Assembly: GCA_937949945.1 (NCBI GenBank)
Contig: CALFEQ010000147.1
Span: forward strand, 1 to 64,000
Direction of reading: 5' to 3'
Source of the DNA: an uncultured Myxococcales bacterium
GTDB lineage: Bacteria; Myxococcota_A; Polyangia; Polyangiales; Polyangiaceae
DNA length: 64,000 nt
The position numbers were made by a program, and so were the translations under genes. Within the stretch, counting starts at the first letter, position 1; each line of letters starts with the position of its first letter. This document shows positions 41,621 to 49,185 of this stretch, piece after piece. The notes under the pieces were generated by a model, which made no database searches, had not been told where the DNA came from, and saw only the letters and a list, made by a program, of their open reading frames with translations.

Positions 41621-42759
41621 GCGACGACCCGCGCACGAGCCCGGCAGACGACGCGACGCTCAGGGACGACCTCGAGAGCGTCCCCTTCCTGCTCGCGCGC
41701 CCCTCCCGGGTCCCGCCTGCGCCTCCTTCGTCGCCGACGCCGGCGCCGGGCGTCCGCCCCGCCCAGGCCGCGCCTCCGCTCGCCGGCATCGCGTGGGCGG
41801 GCACGCACGCGCTCAGCAAGAGGCTCGGAGGCGTGGCCCTCGTCGTGGCGGCGCTGCTCGCGTTGATCGCGGTCTTCGCCGACCTCTTGGCGAGCGACTT
41901 GCCGATCGCGTGCAGGATCCACGGCCACCTCTACGTCCTGCCGAACGTCACCCGCCCCGCGGAGCTCGAGGCGATGGATCGCGAAGAGCTCGTCCGTGAG
42001 GCGGATTGGACGATCCGACCGCTCGTCGCTCACGGGCCCGAGACGGCGCCGTACGAGGTGCGGCGTCCGCTGCTCTCGCCGGGCGGTGCGGGGCACCCGT
42101 TCGGGACCGATCGCGAAGGTCGCGACGTCTTCGCTCGAACGGTCCACGGTACGCGGAGCTACCTCGTGTTCGCGCTCGTGGCGGTGGCGGCATCGGTCGG
42201 CCTCGGCGCCCTGCTCGGCGCGCTCGCCGGCCTCTTCGGCGGGGCGGCCGACGCGCTCGTCAGCCGCGCCATCGAATCGGTGACCGCGTTCCCTCCGCTC
42301 GTCCTCGTCCTCGGAATACAGGCCGCGGTCCCTCGCCCGACGCTCTTCACGCTGTTCCTCGCCATCGCCCTGACGCGCTGGCCCGAGATCGCGCGACTCG
42401 TCCGCGGCGAGGTGATGCTCGCGGCGACGCAGGACTACGTCCTCGCGGCGCGCGCCCTCGGAGCCTCCCCGCTCCGCGTCCTCCGCCGGCACATCGCCCC
42501 GAACGTGCACGGCCCGCTCGCGGTCGCCGCCGCCGTCGGCGTCGGCACCGTCATCCTCACCGAGGCGTCGCTCGACTTCCTCCGCGTCGGGACGCCCGGT
42601 GGAGCGGCCTCGTGGGGCGAGACGATGAGCCAGTTCCGCGACGCCCCGGGTGCGTGGTGGCTGCTCGCCTTCCCCGGCGCGCTCCTGGTCGTCACGATCA
42701 TCGCCTGCAACCTGATGGGCGAAGCGCTCCGCGGGCTCCTCGATCCGCGCTCCCGCTGA
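41617..42759 (+). CDS. DppC-type ABC permease
   Basis: This 380-residue second permease subunit has an N-terminal extension of about 65 residues rich in Pro/Ala before the first helix (about 69-92). The family core follows, with GTDREGRDVFARTVHGTRSYL and the EAA loop DYVLAARALGASPLRVLRRHIAPNV, and the ending LLDPRSR. A loop of about 70 residues after helix 1 is larger than usual. The GTG start at 41617 overlaps the dppB stop (GTGA) and has GAAGGAGG 8 nt upstream. No ATPase or binding-protein gene is adjacent, so the transporter is incomplete here. Confidence 0.9.
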   Translation: MSDDPRTSPADDATLRDDLESVPFLLARPSRVPPAPPSSPTPAPGVRPAQAAPPLAGIAWAGTHALSKRLGGVALVVAALLALIAVFADLLASDLPIACRIHGHLYVLPNVTRPAELEAMDREELVREADWTIRPLVAHGPETAPYEVRRPLLSPGGAGHPFGTDREGRDVFARTVHGTRSYLVFALVAVAASVGLGALLGALAGLFGGAADALVSRAIESVTAFPPLVLVLGIQAAVPRPTLFTLFLAIALTRWPEIARLVRGEVMLAATQDYVLAARALGASPLRVLRRHIAPNVHGPLAVAAAVGVGTVILTEASLDFLRVGTPGGAASWGETMSQFRDAPGAWWLLAFPGALLVVTIIACNLMGEALRGLLDPRSR

Positions 42760-42925
42760 GGGCTCGGCCACGCACTCGAGGTCATCGGCACCGCAGCGCA
42801 GGGCCGGCGGACGCTTTCGAGACAATCGACCGCGCCGGGTGCCGGCGAAGCCCTCGCGAAAGGCGCGAGATGCGGCCGACGGGGCTTGGCGGGTGCGGAT
42901 GGATGCGTTACGTGTCTCGGCCGAC

Positions 42926-43639
42926 ATGCACATCTTCGGCGGACGTGGTCGTGGCGCGCAAGACGCCAAAGGCAGTGGTGGCGCGGGCGCGTCCGGAGGT
43001 GGCGCCATCCCGTACGTGACGGAGCGGGACTTCGAGCAGGTGGTGCTCATGTCCGAGGTCCCCGTGCTCGTCCAGTTCACCGCGGACTGGTGCCAGCCGT
43101 GCAAGTCGATCGCTCCGGAGGTCGAGGCGTTCGCGGCCGAGGTTCAAGGCAAGGCTCGCGTGGTCAGGGTCGACATCGACAAGTCGCCGCTCCTCGCGCG
43201 TCAGCTACGGATTCAGTCCGTCCCGACCTTCATGCTCTTCGTCGATCAACGCCTCGGCGACGTCCAGGTCGGGGCCCTCGGGAGGAAGCAGCTCCGCGCG
43301 ATGCTCGAGCCGTTCCTCCCCCGCGCGGCGGGCGCCCTCAAGGCACGCGAGCTGGCCGAGCTCATGAAGCAAGGCGCCGTCGTGCCCGTCGACGTCCGTG
43401 AGCCCGCCGCATACAACCGCGCCCATCTGCCCGGCGCGAAGAACATGCCGCTGGAAGAGATCGAGAATCGCCTCGCCGAGCTCTACATGCTGCCCGGACA
43501 GCCGGCTCTCTACGACCGCTCCGGCGACAAGGTGAAGGAGCTCGCGGAGCGCATGGCCAACCAGGGCACGCCGGTCGCGTTCCTCGAAGGCGGCATTCTC
43601 GCATGGGAATCCGAGGGGCTGCCCATCGAGCGCCCCTGA
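42926..43639 (+). CDS. Thioredoxin-rhodanese fusion with degenerate rhodanese site
   Basis: This 237-residue two-domain protein has a Gly-rich N terminus (1-27) and a thioredoxin fold (about 28-130) with active site CQPC (56-59) and cis-Pro100. A rhodanese-like domain (about 138-237) begins VVPVDVREPAAYNRAHLPGA. At the rhodanese cysteine position the sequence is LYDRSGDK, with Asp197 where Cys is expected, so sulfurtransfer is unlikely. CQPC differs from CGPC, which usually shifts redox potential. No signal peptide is seen, so it is probably cytoplasmic. ATG 42926 is chosen; ATG 42899 is possible. A Fur-family gene follows 67 nt later. Confidence 0.85.
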   Translation: MHIFGGRGRGAQDAKGSGGAGASGGGAIPYVTERDFEQVVLMSEVPVLVQFTADWCQPCKSIAPEVEAFAAEVQGKARVVRVDIDKSPLLARQLRIQSVPTFMLFVDQRLGDVQVGALGRKQLRAMLEPFLPRAAGALKARELAELMKQGAVVPVDVREPAAYNRAHLPGAKNMPLEEIENRLAELYMLPGQPALYDRSGDKVKELAERMANQGTPVAFLEGGILAWESEGLPIERP

Positions 43640-43706
43640 CCTGCGGCCTCGGCGGTTCGCTTCCGACTTGACGGCCCGCGGATGCGGCGCGACATCTCTC
43701 AAGACC

Positions 43707-44258
43707 ATGGGAGGCGGGTTGAAGGCCAAGGCGGCCCACGTTGACTCGGCCGTGCGGCCCAACCTGGAGCACTTTCGCGCGCTCCTGCACGAGCACATGG
43801 AGAAGCGCGGCCTCCGGAAGACGGAGCAGCGCAACGTCATCGTCGAGACGTTCTTCCAGTCGCCCCACCACATCAGCATCGAGGAGCTGCTGGCCGAGGT
43901 GCGGCAGAAGGACCCTCGCGTCGGCTACGCCACGGTCTATCGGACGCTCAAGCTCCTCACGGAGTGCGGCGTCGCGTTCGAGCGCAAGTTCGGCGACGGT
44001 CTGACACGCTACGAGCTGGCGGACGAGTCGTCGCACCACGACCACCTCATCTGCGTCGAGTGCGGCAAGATCATCGAGTTCGAGGAGCCCCAGATCGAAG
44101 AGCTGCAGGAGCGCATCGCCGCCCGCTACGGCTTCATCCTGAAGACGCACAAGCACGAGATGTACGGGACGTGCGCCGAGTGCGCCGCGAAGACGGCGCG
44201 GCCGCCGAAGCGAGCCGATCAGGCGCCCGGCTCCAGGCTCCGGGCTCCAGGGGATTGA
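43707..44258 (+). CDS. Fur-family metalloregulator
   Basis: This 183-residue Fur/PerR-type repressor has a winged-helix domain at about 18-100 (KTEQRNVIVETFF, GYATVYRTLKLLTECG). The C-terminal dimer and metal domain carries the HHDH cluster (110-113), Cys117/Cys120 and Cys156/Cys159, as in zinc-structured Fur proteins. It would repress genes under metal or peroxide control. Its 3' end overlaps the convergent 5-formyl-THF cyclo-ligase gene by 40 bp at a 7-bp repeat tract. TTG at 43719, with GGGAGG just before it, is an alternative start. Confidence 0.92.
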   Translation: MGGGLKAKAAHVDSAVRPNLEHFRALLHEHMEKRGLRKTEQRNVIVETFFQSPHHISIEELLAEVRQKDPRVGYATVYRTLKLLTECGVAFERKFGDGLTRYELADESSHHDHLICVECGKIIEFEEPQIEELQERIAARYGFILKTHKHEMYGTCAECAAKTARPPKRADQAPGSRLRAPGD

Positions 44259-44923
44259 GACGCGCGCGCGTCGAGGACGCGTTGATCGGTGACGACCCAG
44301 GCCGTCTGGACGTCGCCGGGTAGCGCCGGGATCTCCGAGACGAGCTGCCAGTCGTAGGCGACCGAGATCGCGATCGCGGGAGGCGCGTACTTGGGGAGCG
44401 TGCGATCGTAATAGCCCGCGCCGTAGCCGATGCGATGACCCGTCGGGTCGACGGCGAGCGCCGGGACGACGACGACGTCGAGCGCCGTGGCGTGCGGGGC
44501 GTCGGGCGCCGGCTCGGCGAAGCCGTAGCCTCGCTCCTCGAGCGCGGCGACGTCGTCGACGATGCGGAAGGACATGTCGCCCGTGTCCGGATCGATCGCC
44601 GGGTACGCGATCCGGACGCCGCGCGCACGCAGCTTCCGATCGAGCTCGCGCAGATCGACCTCGTGCCGCTCGACGATGGGCCAGAACAGCGCGACGGACT
44701 TCGCCGCGACGACCGCCTCGTGAGCCTCGAGCGCGGCGACGATCTTCGCCGAGCGCTCGGCGCAGGCCTCGAGCGGCGCGGTCTTGCGGACGCCTCGCAT
44801 GCGCTTGCGCAGCTCCGCCTTCACCTTGAGGCGAATGACCTCCTCCGGCGCGAGCGCGTGCGAGTGGGGCTCGGCCGGCCCCGGATCGACCCCTCCCATG
44901 CCCCGACGTCGAGGTGTGCTCAC
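44219..44923 (-). CDS. 5-formyltetrahydrofolate cyclo-ligase
   Basis: This 234-residue enzyme converts 5-formyl-THF to 5,10-methenyl-THF with ATP. Family motifs are the N-terminal KAELRKRMRGVRK, ALFWPIVERHEVD, VVVPALAVDPTGHRIGYGAGYYDR and the late AWVVTD. Length is slightly above the usual 180-200 because of short ends. The GTG at 44923 overlaps the upstream methylase stop (GTGA) and has AGGCAGGG 4 nt upstream; ATG 44899 is the alternative. The C-terminal 13 residues are encoded by the CTGGAGC-type repeat tract and overlap the fur-like gene on the other strand. Confidence 0.92.
   Translation of the reverse strand: MSTPRRRGMGGVDPGPAEPHSHALAPEEVIRLKVKAELRKRMRGVRKTAPLEACAERSAKIVAALEAHEAVVAAKSVALFWPIVERHEVDLRELDRKLRARGVRIAYPAIDPDTGDMSFRIVDDVAALEERGYGFAEPAPDAPHATALDVVVVPALAVDPTGHRIGYGAGYYDRTLPKYAPPAIAISVAYDWQLVSEIPALPGDVQTAWVVTDQRVLDARASQSPGARSLEPGA
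44230..44250. repeat. GCTCCAG 7-bp repeat, three units
   Basis: Units GCTCCAG, GCTCCGG and GCTCCAG occupy 44230-44250. They are the reverse complement of the CTGGAGC units at 40034. The tract lies inside the overlapping 3' ends of the fur-like and cyclo-ligase genes. Confidence 0.85.
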
Positions 44924-45819
44924 GATGCCCTGCCTTTCTTGCGGATCGGGTAGCTCCTGACGACGACCTCGGGAAGCTTGCCGCGCTTGGAGGCGTTCGA
45001 GTTGACGCTCCGTGCCGCATAGACGACGTCGATGTCGAACTCGGCGTAGAGGTCGCGGACGAGCTCCGTGTCGGAGTTCGAGAGCATGACGTACACCCCG
45101 CGCTTCGCGAGCGCGGTGAACACCTCGGCCAGCTTCCTCTGCTCGGCGGCGCCGAACCCGCCGGGGATGTACGCCGTGAAGTCCGACGTCGGCGAGAGGG
45201 GTACGTAGGGCGGATCGAAGTAGACGAAGTCCCCCTCCTCCGCGGTCTCGAGCACCTTGGTGAAGTCGGCGACCTCGATCGAGATGCCCTGGAGCGCCCG
45301 CGAGCACGCGCGGAGGTTGGGCTCGTCGCAGATGAGCGGCTTCTTGAACCGCCCGAACGGGACGTTGAACTGCCCCGACTTGTTGACGCGGTAGAGCCCG
45401 TTGTACCCCGTCTTGTTGAGGAAGATCGTGCGGGCCGCCCGCTTCGGAAGCGGCAGGTCCGCCGGGTTCTGCGCGCGCACCGCGTAGTAGTGATCGCTCT
45501 CGTACTTGTGCTTTCGGAGCTCGGCGATCAGGTCGTCGACGTGATCTCGCACGGCGACGTAACAGTCGATGAGCTCCTTGTTCACGTCGCTCAGGTACGC
45601 CCCGGCTTCGATCCGCCGTTTCGACCGGAGGTCGAAGAACAACGCCGCGCCGCCGACGAACGGCTCGAAGTACCGACGGAAGGTCCGCGGCAAGAGGGGC
45701 TCCATCTGCTCGAGGAGCTGCGTCTTGCCACCGACCCACTTCAGAAAAGGCCGCGCCGCCGGCTCGGAGGCGAGGTCGACCTTCTCGGTGGCGCCGTCGG
45801 ACTTCGCGGCTCGCAACAT
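44920..45819 (-). CDS. Dam-type DNA adenine N6-methyltransferase
   Basis: This 299-residue class alpha adenine methylase has the SAM-binding motifs FLKWVGGK (25-32) and FEPFVGGAAL (51-60) and the catalytic DPPY at 202-205. The sequence resembles Dam/M.MboII-like D12 methylases, which act on adenine in sites such as GATC. No restriction enzyme gene is adjacent, so it is either a solitary methylase or the remnant of a restriction-modification system. It is translationally coupled to the cyclo-ligase gene by a 4-nt overlap. Confidence 0.93.
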   Translation of the reverse strand: MLRAAKSDGATEKVDLASEPAARPFLKWVGGKTQLLEQMEPLLPRTFRRYFEPFVGGAALFFDLRSKRRIEAGAYLSDVNKELIDCYVAVRDHVDDLIAELRKHKYESDHYYAVRAQNPADLPLPKRAARTIFLNKTGYNGLYRVNKSGQFNVPFGRFKKPLICDEPNLRACSRALQGISIEVADFTKVLETAEEGDFVYFDPPYVPLSPTSDFTAYIPGGFGAAEQRKLAEVFTALAKRGVYVMLSNSDTELVRDLYAEFDIDVVYAARSVNSNASKRGKLPEVVVRSYPIRKKGRAS

Positions 45820-45915
45820 CGATGAAATCCGCAGCTAAAGCGGCCGCGCTGCAAAGTCAACGCAGACGGCAGAGCGTGCTGGGGCGCACGCCTCGAAAGG
45901 AGTAAGCTCCGCCCC

Positions 45916-46170
45916 ATGCAGGACGTCTACCGCAAACCTGCGGAGCTTCCGCGTGAGCGCACGGAAGCGGCGGTCGCCGTGGTGGCGCCCGCCCCGGCCG
46001 TCGCGACGATGCGCGCGGACGAGGCGGACGCCATGTCGTTCGTTCGTGAAGGTCCGTACGACCCGAGCGCGGCGGACGCCGAGCGCGTAGCGCCCCGTTG
46101 GGCGGTCGTGATGCTCGCAGCGCTCACGACGATCTTTTCGGTGGCGGTGTTCGTCCTGACTCGGCCGTAG
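45916..46170 (+). CDS. Small single-pass membrane protein
   Basis: This 84-residue protein has a polar N-terminal 60 residues rich in Ala, Glu and Asp. A C-terminal membrane segment (about 63-82, WAVVMLAALTTIFSVAVFVL) ends in TRP. This is the layout of a tail-anchored or small inner-membrane protein. An AAAGGAG lies 13 nt upstream of the ATG. Its 3' end overlaps the convergent reductase gene by 47 bp. No family is recognised. Confidence 0.55.
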   Translation: MQDVYRKPAELPRERTEAAVAVVAPAPAVATMRADEADAMSFVREGPYDPSAADAERVAPRWAVVMLAALTTIFSVAVFVLTRP

Positions 46171-46711
46171 GAGCGGGCCGTCGAGATCGCCGCTCGACGC
46201 GGTACCGGAGGACGACGACGCCGTTGTCATGGACCTTGTGGTCCACGAGGGCGAGCTTCGTCGGTCGATCCATCGCGCTCACGACGGAGATGCCGTCGCC
46301 GGCGATGACGGGGCTCAGCTTCAGCACGATCTCGTCGACGAGGTCGTGCTCGAGCAGATGCGCCGCGAGCCGTCCGCCCCCGCAGAGGTAGATTCTCCGG
46401 CCTGGCCGCTCCTTGAGGGAACGTACGAGGTCGGCGACGCCCTCGGAGACGACGGTGACGTTCGGGTCCGGGCTCTTCTCGATGGACCTCGAGACCACGT
46501 AGGTCTCGAGCCAGGGGTACGGGTTCGTGACGCCGACCTTCGTCCCGATCTCGTACGTCCGCCGTCCCATGATGACGGAGTCGAACGCTTTCAGCGCGGC
46601 GAGGTAGTCGGTGACGTGCTCGCCTTCGTTCACGAAGAAGTCGAAGGAGTCGTCGGGACGGGCGATCTTCCCGTCGATGCTGGTCGCAACGTAGTACGTG
46701 AGGCTTTGCAT
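46124..46711 (-). CDS. Dihydrofolate-reductase-family (RibD_C) oxidoreductase
   Basis: This 195-residue protein of the RibD C-terminal/DHFR fold opens with MQSLTYYVATSIDGKIA. Family motifs are DSVIMGRRTYE, VVSRS and the NADPH-binding YLCGGGRLAAHLLEHDLVDEI. Many such proteins are stand-alone pyrimidine or flavin-type reductases of unknown substrate. The last 30 residues are a basic, low-complexity tail running into the antisense end of the small membrane protein gene, which suggests the stop was extended. Confidence 0.85.
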   Translation of the reverse strand: MQSLTYYVATSIDGKIARPDDSFDFFVNEGEHVTDYLAALKAFDSVIMGRRTYEIGTKVGVTNPYPWLETYVVSRSIEKSPDPNVTVVSEGVADLVRSLKERPGRRIYLCGGGRLAAHLLEHDLVDEIVLKLSPVIAGDGISVVSAMDRPTKLALVDHKVHDNGVVVLRYRVERRSRRPAPTAESGRTPPPKRSS

Positions 46712-46737
46712 GGCGGTGAGCTCCCATGGGGTTTCGG

Positions 46738-46765
46738 CCTCCAGTCTCCAGCCTCCAGTCTCCAG
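46738..46765. repeat. CCTCCAG/TCTCCAG 7-bp repeat, four units
   Basis: Alternating units CCTCCAG and TCTCCAG repeat twice over 28 bp. They are the reverse orientation of the CTGGAG family and lie 27 bp upstream of the reductase start codon. Confidence 0.85.
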
Positions 46766-46872
46766 CAGGGGCGAGCTGCTGGGGACTCGCGTCGCTGGAG
46801 GCGGACGACTGCCCGTCGCCGACGATGAAGACGCGCCCCAGTCTCGAGCCCTGCGACGGCTAGAGATCGATG

Positions 46873-46899
46873 CTGGAGACCATTGCTGGAGACTGGAGT
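46873..46899. repeat. CTGGAGA/CTGGAGT repeat units
   Basis: CTGGAGA occurs at 46873-46879, then CTGGAGA-CTGGAGT at 46886-46899. Together with the tract at 46738-46765 this makes an inverted pair about 107 bp apart. Confidence 0.8.
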
Positions 46900-47155
46900 C
46901 TGGACCGATGTCAGCCGCGCGCTCCGGCTCGTGTGCGAGCGGGCGCTGCGGGTCCTGTCTCTCGTCTTTCGAGGCTCAGCGCGGGTTCGTCATCGTCGGC
47001 GCGCTCTCACACGCCGAACGACAGCCTAGCATCCCTTTGCGTCTGCGCGAGCACTTCTTGCGTCGGACGGAGAACAGCGCCGCAAATGCAGCGCGACCGC
47101 AGCCCGAGGGGCGAAGCATCACACGAAGGCCCGATCGCGTTACGTTCCCGTCAGG

Positions 47156-47860
47156 ATGTCTGCGAGCGACGAACGCCGCATCATCGTCACGTACGAGGCC
47201 GCGAACGGCGGAGCGCCGACGAGCGCCGTCGCGCGCGACGTCGCCCTCGGCGGGCTCTTCATCGAGACGACCGAGCCGCTGGCCGTCGGCGCGCTGCTCA
47301 GCGTCGAGCTGAAGTCCCCCACCGCGGCGGTCACGCTCGAGGCACGCGTGTTCTCCACACGAACGAGGCCCGAGGGGCCGGACGCGCCTGCAGGGATGGC
47401 CGTGCGGTTCCTCGATCTGCCCGCCGGCGTCGTCGAGAAGCTGCAGGCCATCCTCGATCATCACCGTCCGCCGGCGAGGACTCGCCTCGGGATCGGTGAC
47501 GAGAACGAGATGCTCTGGGCTTCGGCCGGCGGACGCGACGACCCGGACACGACCGATCAGGAGGTGCTCGCGATCGCGGCGACGGTGGCCGTCGAAGGGC
47601 GACCGACCGTCGAGATCGTCGGGCCTTCACCTGGCGCAGCACCGCCGCCGGCGCCTCGCCATCCGACACCGCGAATGATCCCGCTGGCGCCGCCGCCCTC
47701 GGCAGCTCCCCCTCCGCCTCACGCCGTCGCGCAGCCGCCCGCGCCGGTGCAGGCCGGCGCCCCGACGCCTGCCTCTCGGGGATGGATCGGAATCGTCGTC
47801 GGCGTGCTGCTCGCCGTCTCGGCCGCGCTCGCGTGGCTCTGGCTCACGCGCCTCCGCTGA
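47156..47860 (+). CDS. PilZ-like protein with C-terminal membrane anchor
   Basis: This 234-residue protein has an N-terminal PilZ-like domain (about 5-105): an arginine pair near the start (ERRIIV), then ARDVALGGLFIETTEPLAVG and a beta-barrel segment ending MAVRFLDL. PilZ domains usually bind cyclic-di-GMP, but the RxxxR motif here is not fully canonical. A Pro/Ala-rich linker (about 155-205) leads to a C-terminal membrane helix (about 208-230, IVVGVLLAVSAALAWLWL). This would tether the PilZ domain to the inner membrane from the cytoplasmic side. Confidence 0.8.
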   Translation: MSASDERRIIVTYEAANGGAPTSAVARDVALGGLFIETTEPLAVGALLSVELKSPTAAVTLEARVFSTRTRPEGPDAPAGMAVRFLDLPAGVVEKLQAILDHHRPPARTRLGIGDENEMLWASAGGRDDPDTTDQEVLAIAATVAVEGRPTVEIVGPSPGAAPPPAPRHPTPRMIPLAPPPSAAPPPPHAVAQPPAPVQAGAPTPASRGWIGIVVGVLLAVSAALAWLWLTRLR

Positions 47861-47867
47861 GCCGCAG

Positions 47868-48620
47868 TCAGAGCTCGACGCGCTCGAAGCCGTATCGCTC
47901 GACGAGGATGCGCTCGTAGCCCGACACGTGGGCGCGGCCCATGACGACGACGGCCGCGCGGATCCTCCGATGGTCGTCGAGCATCCGCACGGTGCCCTTC
48001 GCCATCAGCTCGTCGCGCAACGTGAGGATCCCGAGGAACGGATGGATGATCCAACACCACGAGTACTTCCTCAGGAAGAACGCGGGCACGAGCGCGATGA
48101 GGTGCGCCTGGAACAACGCCGCCAGCGTGAGGATCGCGGCGGCGAGCCAGGGCGCGATCGCGGCGATGAGCGGGGCAATCATCGCGAGGAACGCGACGAT
48201 GAAGTAGAGGCACATGTACACGGACGCGACGTGCAGCCCGAACGGCATCCGCTTCGCCCGCTCGAGCTCCACGGTGTAGCCCGAGGGGAGCTGCTTCGCG
48301 TCGGTGATCGTGCTTCCCTTGATCGCGCCGAGCGACAGGATCCGAAGCAGCGTGCGCGGCGCGCCGATGAGGAAGCCGAGCAGACGGCCCCAGGTCACCT
48401 TGTTTCGCTGGAACGTCTCCACGCCGCGCAGCTCGAAGGCGCCGACGACGGCCTTGCCGATCTCGGAGGCCTCCGCGAGCTTCATGTGCGCCTCGCCGAG
48501 GATCGCGACGATGCGTCCGTCGGGCGCCTTCACGAGGCGAACCGCGTAGCTGAGCGGCTTGGACCGAGCACGTTCGAGCGCGCGGCGGGCTTTGTCCGGA
48601 AGGCTGTCCATTGCGTCCAT
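47868..48620 (-). CDS. TraB/PrgY-like membrane protein
   Basis: This 250-residue protein has two GxxH motifs at its ends, GEAH (42-45) and MGRAHVSG (His near 231). These are the hallmarks of the TraB/PrgY (Tiki-related) family of putative metal-dependent proteases. Between them lie two or three strong hydrophobic segments (about 120-190, for example LYFIVAFLAMIAPLIAAIAPWLAA), so the two motifs may meet on one side of the membrane. It is short for the family (usually 250-400). It is convergent with the PilZ gene, 7 nt apart. Assignment rests on the motif pair only. Confidence 0.6.
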   Translation of the reverse strand: MDAMDSLPDKARRALERARSKPLSYAVRLVKAPDGRIVAILGEAHMKLAEASEIGKAVVGAFELRGVETFQRNKVTWGRLLGFLIGAPRTLLRILSLGAIKGSTITDAKQLPSGYTVELERAKRMPFGLHVASVYMCLYFIVAFLAMIAPLIAAIAPWLAAAILTLAALFQAHLIALVPAFFLRKYSWCWIIHPFLGILTLRDELMAKGTVRMLDDHRRIRAAVVVMGRAHVSGYERILVERYGFERVEL

Positions 48621-48767
48621 AGCCTACGACACCGTCCGCTCGCGCGCTCGACGACGCGCGAGCGATCGCGTCGTCCGGGGCCGCTGCGTCGAGCCGCCGC
48701 GCGTCCTCGGCGTGGACCGCGACACGGTACGCAGACGCCTACGCCACTGCTCCACGAGCGCGCCTCA

Positions 48768-49110
48768 TCAATTCGGCGCCGCCATGAGTAGCTTCTCGAT
48801 CCTGCAAGACCGCACGACGTTGGCGTACGCACGATCGCTCTCCGCCATGACGGGGACGCCCGCGGCCGTGGTGATCCCGAGCCGGTTCTTTGCGGTGTCG
48901 AGGCTGCCGCGGAACGGAAGCGTCACGGTTCAACGTCGTGTCGGCGCCAGGCGCGAGTGTGAACTCGCGCGTGTCGGAGAGGAAATCGCCTCCCCAGTCG
49001 AGCCGCCCTTTCACCTGCGCTCGGGTGCCGTTCGTGACCCGAGCTGACACGAGCAAATATCCGCAGGATTGTGGTGGCGTTCGCCCGAACGTCGGCGACG
49101 TGTAATGCAA
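48768..49110 (-). pseudogene. Frameshifted coding remnant downstream of the LamG gene
   Basis: One frame reads as protein from about 49110 to 48930 (LLVSARVTNGTRAQVKGRLDWGGDFL...TLAPGADTTLN). It then breaks into arginine-rich nonsense. Shifting one base near 48927 restores plausible protein (VTLPFRGSLDTAKNRLGI...CRIEKLLMAAPN) ending at a TGA at 48768-48770. The upstream reading is open without a stop back to the LamG gene stop at 49186, so the original start is unclear. No family is recognised. It may be a decayed gene or a one-base sequencing error in a real small gene. Confidence 0.55.
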
Positions 49111-49185
49111 CTTGCCGTCACGTGCCGCCCGGAGCCGATCGGGCGAATACCCCGCGGTCGGGTCCTCGGCTTCGGCGTAGAGAGC

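Larger units (their letters stand above)
46712..47155. other. Intergenic region with inverted CTGGAG repeats
   Basis: These 444 bp contain no convincing gene. They hold two 7-bp repeat tracts in opposite orientations (46738-46765 and 46873-46899). The remainder shows no recognisable signal; it should include the promoters of the divergent reductase and PilZ genes. Confidence 0.5.

Noticed and set aside
46698..47312. A possible 204-residue plus-strand gene before the PilZ gene
   Set aside because: It has irregular codon use, no recognisable domain, and runs in another frame into the PilZ gene.
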